NCBI GenBank assembly: GCA_032124015.1
Contig: JAQBEH010000018.1
Coordinates: forward strand, 1 to 64,000
DNA: 64,000 nt
Reading direction: 5' to 3'
Origin: DASRJG01 sp032124015
GTDB taxonomy: Bacteria; Acidobacteriota; Polarisedimenticolia; Polarisedimenticolales; DASRJG01
Part shown: positions 8,148-15,766 of the stretch, one piece after another
How the letters are laid out: each line of letters starts with the position of its first letter
How positions within the stretch are numbered: position 1 is the first letter of the stretch
Notes under the pieces: generated by a model
The model's input: the letters and a program-made list of their open reading frames with translations, nothing else
The model's database searches: none
Told to the model about the DNA's origin: nothing
Program-made: the position numbers and the translations under genes

Positions 8148-9365
8148 CTAGAACTTCGACGCGCCGACGGCTTGAAACAGCGGCATGTAGATCGCGAGGA
8201 TCATCCCGGTGACGATCAACGCCATGAACACGAGCATCAGGGGCTCGATCATGGTCACCATCTTCGAGAGCCGGTAGTCGATCTCCTCCTCCGAGAACTC
8301 CGAAGCGTTGTCGAGCATTTCGACGAGAGAGCCCGTCGACTCCCCCACCTTCACCATCTCGACGGCCATCTCGCTGACGTAGCCCGTCCGTTCGAGGGAC
8401 TCCCAGAGCGACTGCCCCTCGCGCACGCGCACGGTCACGCCCAAAAGCTCTCTTTCAAAGACGTAGTTGCCGACCGCACGGGCTGCGAGCTCCAGGGAGG
8501 TCACGAGCGGAATGCCGCCGGCCAGAAGCGTCGACAGCGTCCTCGTGAAGCGATTCTGCGCGTAGTCGCGGATGACCCCTCCCACGAGGGGCAGCCCCAT
8601 CTTCAGGCGGTCGAAGCCGAAACGCCCGGCGGGAGTGCGCTTCCACCAGCCAAACGTCACAACACCACCCACGACGGTCGCCAAGATCGGCTTCCACATC
8701 GACTGCAGGAAGGTCGCGATATTGACCAAGAGTTCCGTCTGCCAAGGGAGGGTCGTTCCGAGCGTCGCGAACAAGGTTGCAAACGCGGGGATGACCTCGA
8801 AGAGCATGATGACGACGATCACGATGGAAACGCAGACGAGAATGGCCGGGTAGATCAAGGCGCCGACGACCTTCTTCTGGATCGTCATGATGCTCCGCGT
8901 GTACGAGATGTACCGCTTGAGCACGTTCGGTAACTCGCCCGAGCGCTCTCCCGAGGCGAGGCTCGCCCCGTAGAGCTTGGGGAAGAGTTCGCCCTGCGCG
9001 GCGAACGCCTCCGAGAGCGATTCCCCCCCCTTCACGCGCACCCTGATGTTCTCGAGCGCCTTTTTGAAGATCGGGTTCTTCCGGCGGTCGATCAGAATGT
9101 CGAGGCTGGTCAGAATCGGGAGACCGGCGCGCAAGAGAGCGGAGAATTCCTGGTTGAAGAAGAGAAACTCGCGGGCGGGGATTCGCGGCCGCATGGAGAT
9201 CGCGCCGCCGATGGCCGAAAAGAGCACGTTTTGACGGCGCACCTCGAGGACGAGCATGTCTTTGTCCTCGAGCTCGCGCCGAAGCGAAGCCTCGGTGTCG
9301 GCATCGACCTTACGCTCGACGATTTCCCCGGTGGGGAGGGCCATTCGGCAGACGAACTGCGTCAT
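8148..9365 (-). CDS. PilC/GspF-family inner-membrane platform protein
   Basis: 405 aa. Two T2SSF domains are visible (FLFFNQEFSALLRAGLPILTSLDIL... and RFTRTLSTLLAGGIPLVTSLELAARAVGN), each followed by strongly hydrophobic segments near residues 175-205, 225-245 and 375-400. This protein is the polytopic platform on which the PilB/GspE ATPase acts. It directly follows the secretin-N-domain gene (three bases) and precedes the ATPase gene. Length and layout are standard for the family. Confidence 0.93.
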   Translation of the reverse strand: MTQFVCRMALPTGEIVERKVDADTEASLRRELEDKDMLVLEVRRQNVLFSAIGGAISMRPRIPAREFLFFNQEFSALLRAGLPILTSLDILIDRRKNPIFKKALENIRVRVKGGESLSEAFAAQGELFPKLYGASLASGERSGELPNVLKRYISYTRSIMTIQKKVVGALIYPAILVCVSIVIVVIMLFEVIPAFATLFATLGTTLPWQTELLVNIATFLQSMWKPILATVVGGVVTFGWWKRTPAGRFGFDRLKMGLPLVGGVIRDYAQNRFTRTLSTLLAGGIPLVTSLELAARAVGNYVFERELLGVTVRVREGQSLWESLERTGYVSEMAVEMVKVGESTGSLVEMLDNASEFSEEEIDYRLSKMVTMIEPLMLVFMALIVTGMILAIYMPLFQAVGASKF

Positions 9366-9368
9366 CGC

Positions 9369-10088
9369 CTACCTCGGTCGCGCCTGGAGGGTGAGGAAGA
9401 GCGCCCGCTTCGATTCGGGATTCTGGGCCGCCCCGAGCATCAGCATCCGGCCGACCGGAAGCACCACGGCGGCGGAGTACACGTCCTGGACCCGTTCCTT
9501 GCCGTCGGCGCCGCGGGTGATCCTCTGCAGCACGAAATTCGTGAGCTTGACGCTTTGGTCGCGGACGGTGTCGATGTCGTAGGTGACGCGGTACTCGTCG
9601 GAAAGGTTCACCGTGACGCGTCCGCCCTCGACTCCCGTCACCGCCCGTCCGCCGAGGGGCTCGTAGGCGTTCCACTTCGTGAAGTCGCCGAGCGTCTCCG
9701 CGATTCCGCGCACGTCTTTGGTCATCGACGACGGCGGGATGATGCGTCCGGCCTCCTGCTCGCGGCGGTCCGTGCCGAGGAACAGGCTCATCGCGATTTC
9801 GACGTTGCGCGGCGCCAGGTCGAAGCTCGAAAGGAGCGACGCGACGCGATCGAGCACCGAGACATGATCCTGGATCATCAAGGTCTTCAGACGGGGCTGA
9901 AGCGTCACGCTCCCCTGCGGCGACAGCAACGGGCCGATCAGCTCCGCCGCGTCGGCCAACGACTTGAACTTCACCTCGTAGGCCCGCGCCGAGACGGGAT
10001 CGGCCGCCCCCGGCTGATCCGCCGCCCCGGCGGAGACGCCGGTCCAAAGGCCGAAAGCGAGCAGGATCGCGAGCAGGGGGCGCGTCAC
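9369..10088 (-). CDS. Exported secretin N-domain-like protein
   Basis: 239 aa with a signal peptide (VTRPLLAILLAFGLWTGVSAGAA). The mature part begins with a stretch resembling the N0/N1 repeats of secretins (ARAYEVKFKSLADAAELIGPLLSPQGSVTLQPRLKTLMIQDHVSVLDRVASLLSSFD), then an unrecognised beta-rich domain of about 130 residues. It lacks the channel-forming secretin core. It may be a periplasmic accessory that contacts the secretin or the anti-sigma factor. GTG 10088 is the start, overlapping the anti-sigma stop as GTGA. The function is inferred from the operon only. Confidence 0.7.
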   Translation of the reverse strand: MTRPLLAILLAFGLWTGVSAGAADQPGAADPVSARAYEVKFKSLADAAELIGPLLSPQGSVTLQPRLKTLMIQDHVSVLDRVASLLSSFDLAPRNVEIAMSLFLGTDRREQEAGRIIPPSSMTKDVRGIAETLGDFTKWNAYEPLGGRAVTGVEGGRVTVNLSDEYRVTYDIDTVRDQSVKLTNFVLQRITRGADGKERVQDVYSAAVVLPVGRMLMLGAAQNPESKRALFLTLQARPR

Positions 10089-10552
10089 AGCTTGAGCTCC
10101 CCGTTGTAGACCATGACGAGCTGCGTCTCGCCGACGGTGAGGTCGATCACCTGGGAGACCCCGCGGCCGGAGTCGACCGCGACGTCCGCTCGCCGCGAGG
10201 ACAGTGAGAGCGGCGCAGGGGTTGCGATCCGTTCGTGAATCGTCGCGTATCCGCTGAGCAGCATCAGGGCGAAAATCGCTGCGGCGGCGGCGCGGCGCGG
10301 CCAGTTCGCCGCCTCGGCGAGCGTGCCGAAAGACTGCCGGTCGTTGCCCGCCCGGCGCGCGACCTCGCGGGAGAGATCGTCGAGGAGGACCGGGGGCAAG
10401 GGCGCCAGAGCGAGCAGGCCGAAGAGCAACGACGGATCGTGGTCGACCGCTTTGCTTCGACAGGGGGGACACGCGCGAAGGTGTTGAAGCATCTCGCTGC
10501 GCTCCGGCCCCGAGGAATCCGCCAGCCGGACGGGATCGACGTGCACGTTCAC
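10085..10552 (-). CDS. Anti-sigma factor with zinc-finger motif, membrane-anchored
   Basis: 155 aa. A cytoplasmic N-terminus contains H-L-R-A-C-P-P-C, the HxxxCxxC core of zinc anti-sigma domains. One transmembrane helix follows (about residues 88-106, AAAAAIFALMLLSGYATI), leaving a short periplasmic tail of about 50 residues that ends LVMVYNGELKL. GTG 10552 overlaps the sigma-factor stop as GTGA, so the two proteins are made together, as usual for a cognate pair. It likely holds the sigma factor at the membrane until an envelope signal is received. Downstream come the secretion/pilus genes. Confidence 0.8.
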   Translation of the reverse strand: MNVHVDPVRLADSSGPERSEMLQHLRACPPCRSKAVDHDPSLLFGLLALAPLPPVLLDDLSREVARRAGNDRQSFGTLAEAANWPRRAAAAAIFALMLLSGYATIHERIATPAPLSLSSRRADVAVDSGRGVSQVIDLTVGETQLVMVYNGELKL

Positions 10553-11151
10553 GACGGCTCTCCATCGTCGGCGCGATGCCCACCCGTCAGTCCTGGATAG
10601 TCCTTGCGGAGGCCCTCGCGCAGGATGCGCCGGGCCTGGAGCAAGTGGTTGCGCACCGTCGATTCGGTAACGCCCAGGCTCCGTGCAATCTCTGCGGTCT
10701 CCAACCCTTCGATTTCCTTGAGGACGAAGGTCGCCCGCTGCCTGGGCGCCAGGCGCGCGGCCAGCCGGAAAAACGCGCCCTGCAGTTGCTTCAAGTCGAA
10801 CGCGGCGTCCGGGCCGGATGCGGGATCGCGCAGACGCTCTCCCGCATCGTCCGGCAACGCCTGGAGTACCCCTTTCGGGCCCCGCTCGCGGATGGAATCG
10901 ATGGCGGCGTTCACGGTGATTCGGTACAGCCAGGTGTCGAACCTCTTTGTGAGGTCGAACCGCTGCAACACCCTCCAAAGCCGAAGGAAAACTCCCTGCG
11001 CGACATCCTTGGCGTCCTCCAGGTTGCCGGTGATCTGAAAGGCCGTCCGGACGACCCGGTCGCGCTTTCTGAGGACGAGGTCCTCGAAGGCCCGCCGGTC
11101 GCCGCCCGCGGCGGCCCGGATCAGATCAGTGAGGTCCTCGTCGTCCCGCAT
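10549..11151 (-). CDS. ECF-type RNA polymerase sigma factor
   Basis: 200 aa from ATG 11151. Region 2 is seen at RAFEDLVLRKRDRVVRTAFQ...DAKDVAQGVFLRLWR and FDTWLYRITVNAAIDSIR; region 4 at LAPRQRATFVLKEIEGLETAEIARSLGVTESTVRNHLLQARRILRE. No regions 1 or 3, so it is an ECF (group 4) sigma factor. It is the first gene of the secretion/pilus operon and is translationally coupled to its anti-sigma. The start is uncertain: ATG 11151 gives the usual ECF N-terminus but has only a crowded GAGG before it; in-frame GTG 11208 is an alternative. A possible promoter (TTGGGC, 17 bases, TAGACG) lies just upstream of the latter. Confidence 0.86.
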   Translation of the reverse strand: MRDDEDLTDLIRAAAGGDRRAFEDLVLRKRDRVVRTAFQITGNLEDAKDVAQGVFLRLWRVLQRFDLTKRFDTWLYRITVNAAIDSIRERGPKGVLQALPDDAGERLRDPASGPDAAFDLKQLQGAFFRLAARLAPRQRATFVLKEIEGLETAEIARSLGVTESTVRNHLLQARRILREGLRKDYPGLTGGHRADDGEPS

Positions 11152-11282
11152 CCTCGGCTTTCGGCTTCGGGAGGCCTCGGACCCGCTTCTGGTACGGGGG
11201 TCCCGCACCGAGCGTCTAGCCCGAGTTCGTCCCAGGCCCAATCCCGACGCAACCGCCGGAGTTTAGCAGGCGCCTGACGGCC

Positions 11283-13709
11283 CTAGTGGATCGGCTGCAG
11301 CGGGGTGCGTTTATTGGCGCGGGGCTTGGCGGACGTTGCGCCGCCCAGAAGCACGAGGGGATCCCGGAAGGCGATCCGGAACACCTCGCGGATGTCCCCG
11401 ACAAACTCCAAGTGGAGGTCCTTCCTGAGGCTTTTCGGTATCTCCTCGAGGTTTTTTCGATTCGCCTCCGGGAGAAGGATCGTGGTGATCCCCGACCGGC
11501 GGGCCGCGAGAACCTTTTCCTTGATACCGCCGACCGGCAGGACGTTTCCGCGGAGCGTGATCTCGCCCGTCATCGCGAGATCGCGGCGCAACGGGCGCTC
11601 GAGAAAAGCCGACACCATCGCGGCCGCGATCGTGATCCCCGCCGACGGGCCGTCCTTGGGGATCGCCCCCTCCGGGACGTGAATGTGGAGATCCCGGTTC
11701 TCGAAGTAGTTCGCCTCGAGCCCCAGCTCTGCGGCGTGGGCGCGCGCAAACGACAACGCCGCCTGGGCGGATTCCTTCATGACGTCGCCGAGTTGGCCGG
11801 TCAGGATCAATCCGCCGTGGCCACGCATCGTCGTCGCTTCGACGAAGAGCACGTCGCCTCCGGCTTCGGTCCACGCGAGACCCGTGGCGACGCCGACCTG
11901 ATCGGTCGACAGGGCATCCTCGCGCGTGGCGGGGGCCGGGCCCAGAAAGGCCTCGAGACTCGAGGCGATGACGCGCATCTTCCCCTTGCGCCCTTCGGCC
12001 ACTTGCCGGGCGACCTTGCGGCAGACGGCCGCGACGTGACGCTCGAGATTTCTCAGACCGGCCTCGCGCGTGTAGCCCGAGATCAGCGCCTTGATCGCGT
12101 TGTCGGAGAAGTCGATCTTCGAACTCTTGAGGCCGTTCTCGTCGACCTGCTTGGGCACGATGTGCCGTCTCGCGATGACGAGTTTTTCTTCTTCCGTGTA
12201 GCCGGACAGCCGGATCGTCTCCATGCGGTCCCTGAAGGCAGGGTGGATCGGGTCGAGCAGGTTGGCGTTCGCGATGAACATGACGTCCGAAAGATCCCAA
12301 GGCACGCCGAGGTAGTGGTCACGAAACGTCCCGTTCTGCTCCGGATCGAGCACCTCGAGGAGGGCCGACGACGGATCACCTCTGAAGTCCTGACCGATCT
12401 TGTCGACCTCGTCGAGCATGAATACCGGGTTCGCCGAGCCCGCCTGGTGGATCCCCTGCACGATGCGTCCCGGCATGGCCCCCACGTAGGTACGCCGATG
12501 GCCGCGGATTTCCGCCTCGTCCTTCACGCCGCCCAAGGACAAACGAACGAATTGGCGCCCGAGCGCGCGCGCGATCGATCGGCCAAGCGACGTCTTTCCG
12601 ACACCTGGGGGGCCCACGAAGCAGAGGATGGGTCCCTTGCTCTTTTTCCTGAGTTTGCGAACCGCGAGGTACTCGAGGATGCGGTCCTTGACGGGATCGA
12701 GCGCGTAGTGATCCTCGTCGAGAATCGCCCGCGCCTTGGCCAGATCGAGGTTGTCCTTCGTCGTCTTGCCCCACGGCATGCCGAGGATCCACTCCAGGTA
12801 GTTCCGGACCGTTGCGGCCTCTGCGGCATCGGGGTGCATTCGTTCGAGCTTTTTCAATTGCCGGTCGACCTCTTCGGCCGCCTGCGGCGACAGCTCGAGC
12901 TCGCGCGCCTTTTCGCGGCAGCTATCGATCTCTTCTCCGAGCTCGTTGCCTTCGCCGAGCTCGCTCATGATCGCCTTCATCTGATGGCGGAGATAGACCT
13001 CGCGCTGCGAACGGTCCATCTCGTCTTTTGCCATCGAGTCGATCTCGCGCTGCATCGAAAGCAGGGACATTTCTCTCTGGACCAGGTCGTGAACGCGCTT
13101 CAATCGCTCGACGGGATCGATGATCTCGAGGACGTCTTGCGCCTCGTCGACCTTGAGTTCCAGGTTCGACGCCACGAGGTCGGCCAGGCGTCCGGGATCC
13201 TCGAGGTTCGACGCGATGACGAGAACCTCCGACGGAAGGCTCTTCCCGAGAGAGGACGCGCGCTCGAGCGCGCGCTTGACCGCGCGGACGAGCGCCTCCT
13301 TCTCGATGGAGGCGCCGTCGTAGGCCTGGTCGGCGATGCGTTCGATCTTGGCGGTCAGATGCGGACGCAACGACGTGAACTCCTTCACGCGCGCACGGCA
13401 GACGCCCTGCACGAGAACGCGAATGCGCTCATCGGGAAGCTTCAGCATCCGCATGATGACCGCGACCGTGCCGATCTCGTGGAGGTCGCCGTCCTTGGGG
13501 TCTTCTTCGTCCTTGTCGCGCTGCGCGACGAGCAGGATCATCCGGTTTTCGGACAACGCGCGGTCCACCGCCTGGATCGACACCTCCCGCGCGACCGAAA
13601 GGGGCGCGATGATGAACGGGAAGACGACCATGTCGCGCAGGGGCAACACAGGAAGGTCTGTGGGGATGCGGAGATCCGCGTCCACGGCAGGCTCGTCCGC
13701 CACCGTCAT
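11283..13709 (-). CDS. lon: ATP-dependent protease La (Lon)
   Basis: 808 aa, the usual LonA length. The substrate-binding N-domain (about residues 15-210) is followed by coiled coil, an AAA+ domain with Walker A GPPGVGKTSLGRSIA and Walker B VFMLDEVDKIG, and the C-terminal Ser-Lys protease domain with catalytic Ser in KDGPSAGITIAAAM and Lys in VGGIKEKVLAARR. It degrades misfolded and regulatory proteins in the cytoplasm. It overlaps the small heat-shock gene upstream by four bases (ATGA), so chaperone and protease are coexpressed. The C-terminal tail (TSAKPRANKRTPLQPIH) is basic and variable. Confidence 0.96.
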   Translation of the reverse strand: MTVADEPAVDADLRIPTDLPVLPLRDMVVFPFIIAPLSVAREVSIQAVDRALSENRMILLVAQRDKDEEDPKDGDLHEIGTVAVIMRMLKLPDERIRVLVQGVCRARVKEFTSLRPHLTAKIERIADQAYDGASIEKEALVRAVKRALERASSLGKSLPSEVLVIASNLEDPGRLADLVASNLELKVDEAQDVLEIIDPVERLKRVHDLVQREMSLLSMQREIDSMAKDEMDRSQREVYLRHQMKAIMSELGEGNELGEEIDSCREKARELELSPQAAEEVDRQLKKLERMHPDAAEAATVRNYLEWILGMPWGKTTKDNLDLAKARAILDEDHYALDPVKDRILEYLAVRKLRKKSKGPILCFVGPPGVGKTSLGRSIARALGRQFVRLSLGGVKDEAEIRGHRRTYVGAMPGRIVQGIHQAGSANPVFMLDEVDKIGQDFRGDPSSALLEVLDPEQNGTFRDHYLGVPWDLSDVMFIANANLLDPIHPAFRDRMETIRLSGYTEEEKLVIARRHIVPKQVDENGLKSSKIDFSDNAIKALISGYTREAGLRNLERHVAAVCRKVARQVAEGRKGKMRVIASSLEAFLGPAPATREDALSTDQVGVATGLAWTEAGGDVLFVEATTMRGHGGLILTGQLGDVMKESAQAALSFARAHAAELGLEANYFENRDLHIHVPEGAIPKDGPSAGITIAAAMVSAFLERPLRRDLAMTGEITLRGNVLPVGGIKEKVLAARRSGITTILLPEANRKNLEEIPKSLRKDLHLEFVGDIREVFRIAFRDPLVLLGGATSAKPRANKRTPLQPIH

Positions 13710-14149
13710 GGCGTCACCACCTTGATCGCGACCTCTTCCCCGCGACGATTGGAAACCTTCGGGAAGCGGATACGCAGGGTCCCGTCCGTCAGCACGGCCT
13801 CGGCCTTGTGCGTGTTGACCGGCGCGCCCAGGTCGATCACCCGGCGGAAGCGACCGAAGGCACGCTCGGCCACGTGGGAGCGCCCCGGGCCGTCCATCGC
13901 CGGGCGCGACTTCTCCCCGGTCAGAATGACATCGCCGCCGTGGGTCGAGATCACGAGGTCCGCAGCCTGGACGCCGGGAAGCTCGACGGTGACCAGAAGC
14001 GCTTCGTCGCTTTCGACGATGTCCACGATCGGAATCCAGCTACCGCTCTCCTTCCCGTCGGAGTCCAGATCGAGAAGGTTGTCGAAGAGGCGATTGATCT
14101 CGCTTTGGATTCTCGCCACCTCGAGCATCGAGCCGAGTCCCTTCGTCAT
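13706..14149 (-). CDS. Hsp20 family small heat-shock protein
   Basis: 147 aa. The alpha-crystallin domain is clear: WIPIVDIVESDEALLVTVELPGV at its start, then the loop and the conserved GTLRIRFPK near the end. Such proteins hold unfolding proteins until Hsp70 or proteases act. ATG 14149 has GAGGA about seven bases upstream. Its stop overlaps the lon start, linking holdase to protease. It follows nrdR by 11 bases. Confidence 0.93.
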   Translation of the reverse strand: MTKGLGSMLEVARIQSEINRLFDNLLDLDSDGKESGSWIPIVDIVESDEALLVTVELPGVQAADLVISTHGGDVILTGEKSRPAMDGPGRSHVAERAFGRFRRVIDLGAPVNTHKAEAVLTDGTLRIRFPKVSNRRGEEVAIKVVTP

Positions 14150-14160
14150 CGCGCAGTTCC

Positions 14161-14619
14161 TCACTTCCTCGTTTCGACCAAGTTGCGGAGCTCGGACATG
14201 AATTCGTCGACGTCCTCGAACTGCCGATAGACCGAGGCGAAGCGAACGTAGGCGACCTTGTCGAGTTCCTTCAGTCGGTCCATCACCTGCTCGCCGATAG
14301 CGCGCGCGGGGATCTCCCGGTCGGGCGTGTCCTGCACGACCTGCTCGATCTGGTCCACGATCGCGGACAGGGCCTTCGCGGGCACCGGCCGCTTCTCGCA
14401 GGCCCGGTGGAGGCCGACCATCAGCTTTTGACGATCGAACGGCTCGCGTCGTCCGTCCTTTTTCACGACGAAGTAGGGAATCTCCTCCACGCGTTCGTAC
14501 GATGTGAAGCGCCGGCCGCAGGACAAGCACTCGCGGCGGCGGCGAATCGCGTCCCCGGCGCCAGTTTCGCGCGAGTCGACGACCTTGTCCTTGAGATGGG
14601 CGCAAAACGGGCAAATCAT
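14161..14619 (-). CDS. nrdR: Transcriptional repressor NrdR
   Basis: 152 aa. An N-terminal zinc ribbon (CPFC at 3-6 and CLSC about 31-34) is followed by an ATP-cone (FVVKKDGRREPFDRQKLMVGLHRACEKRPV). NrdR senses dATP/ATP and represses ribonucleotide reductase genes. No reductase gene and no NrdR box are visible here, so its targets lie elsewhere. It overlaps the upstream membrane-protein gene by four bases. Length and motifs are standard. Confidence 0.96.
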   Translation of the reverse strand: MICPFCAHLKDKVVDSRETGAGDAIRRRRECLSCGRRFTSYERVEEIPYFVVKKDGRREPFDRQKLMVGLHRACEKRPVPAKALSAIVDQIEQVVQDTPDREIPARAIGEQVMDRLKELDKVAYVRFASVYRQFEDVDEFMSELRNLVETRK

Positions 14620-15650
14620 CGTGCGGCCTCGATGGATGGTGGTGCGTGGCCCAAGGCGCGAACCTGTTTCCCCGCGGCGACGAGATCCGCGAAGGACACG
14701 CCATCAACGTAGAGGAGAACCGGCCCCAGGACCAGGACGGGCAGCACGATGGCCAGGTGCATCAGTATCCCGGCTCCGGCGGCAACGATCGGATCGACTC
14801 CGAAAAGCGACACCAAGCCGACCTGCATGAGCGCGTGGTATCCGCCGACCCCGCCTGGGGTTGGCAGCGACACCCCGAGCGCGAGCAGCGGAAGCATGAC
14901 GAGGGTGTCGGAAAAGCCGATGTCGGCACCGGCGGCGCGAATACCGATCCACGTCGCAAGCCCGATCACGAGCCAAACGACCAGAGAGTAGGCCAGAATC
15001 GGAGCGAGACGGCGCGGCGAACGCAGCGCGTCCACCCCGCGTGACAGTCCCAACGCGACGCGACCGGCCCAGCGTACGGGGGCCCAGCAACGGGTCAGCC
15101 AGCCGTCCAACCGTCCAGCGAAGGTCGAAAGCGCGACAAAAAACGCGAGCCCCGTGACGATCACCGCCAGCGCGACCACCGCGGTCACCCGGATCTCCCC
15201 GGCCAGAGCCGCGGAGCCCGCGACGAAATGCGCGTTGAGGCTGCCCAACGCAAACAACGCGACGATGGCGACACCGTCGAGCAGTCGGTCGGCCACGACG
15301 GTGCCGAGGCACGGGCCGAGTGGAAGGTCCTCCCGTGCCGAAAGGAGGGCCGGCCGCACCAACTCTCCGACCCGCCCGGGCACGAGCAGGGTCGTCATGA
15401 AACCGAGGATCACAGCGGAGAACATCGGCCGGAACGGCACTCTCGGGCGCACCGGGCCGAGGAGCCAACCCCAGCGCAGGACGCGAAAGCCGTTGTGGGC
15501 GAGATTGAGGAACGCGGCCAGGGCGAGCGCCGGCCACGAGGCGCGCATCAGGGCCGCGGACAGGGCCTTGGGGTCCTTGTCGTGAAAAACCCAATAGAGG
15601 AGGAGGATGGAAAGAAGCAGACCCCCGATCCCCTGGAACGCCGATTTCAT
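14616..15650 (-). CDS. Lysylphosphatidylglycerol synthase TM-region / UPF0104 family membrane protein
   Basis: 344 aa with about eight transmembrane segments. Family signatures include LLSILLLYWVFHDKDPKALSAAL at the start, RVLRWGWLL, TTLVPGRVGELVRPALL, and LPTPGGVGGYHALMQVGL near the C-terminus. Members are flippase-like lipid carriers; the cytosolic lysyltransferase domain of MprF is missing, so it is not itself an aminoacyl-lipid synthase. A good promoter (TTGACC, 17 bases, TAGATT) ends nine bases before the ATG, predicting a nearly leaderless transcript that continues into nrdR, hsp20 and lon. Confidence 0.85.
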   Translation of the reverse strand: MKSAFQGIGGLLLSILLLYWVFHDKDPKALSAALMRASWPALALAAFLNLAHNGFRVLRWGWLLGPVRPRVPFRPMFSAVILGFMTTLLVPGRVGELVRPALLSAREDLPLGPCLGTVVADRLLDGVAIVALFALGSLNAHFVAGSAALAGEIRVTAVVALAVIVTGLAFFVALSTFAGRLDGWLTRCWAPVRWAGRVALGLSRGVDALRSPRRLAPILAYSLVVWLVIGLATWIGIRAAGADIGFSDTLVMLPLLALGVSLPTPGGVGGYHALMQVGLVSLFGVDPIVAAGAGILMHLAIVLPVLVLGPVLLYVDGVSFADLVAAGKQVRALGHAPPSIEAAR

Positions 15651-15659
15651 GGCCGCGCC

Positions 15660-15688
15660 AATCTAGGGCACCGTTCCGCCCAGGTCAA
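15660..15688 (-). promoter_or_regulatory. Sigma-70-type promoter of the flippase-nrdR-hsp20-lon operon
   Basis: On the minus strand, TTGACC (15688-15683) and TAGATT (15665-15660) are separated by 17 bases. The -10 box ends nine bases before ATG 15650, so transcription should start about three bases before the start codon with no room for a ribosome binding site. Confidence 0.7.
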
Positions 15689-15766
15689 TCGAATTTGGGT
15701 GCATCTTCCCGACGAAAGTACTCATCCTCGGCACGGAAGTGCGCATCCTTGCGCCGGACGTGCCGA

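Noticed and set aside
11286..14201. A 971-codon open frame antisense to lon, hsp20 and nrdR
   Set aside because: It is the complement of strongly conserved genes, is rich in Arg/Asp/His as expected from reading G+C-rich codons backwards, and has no recognisable domain.
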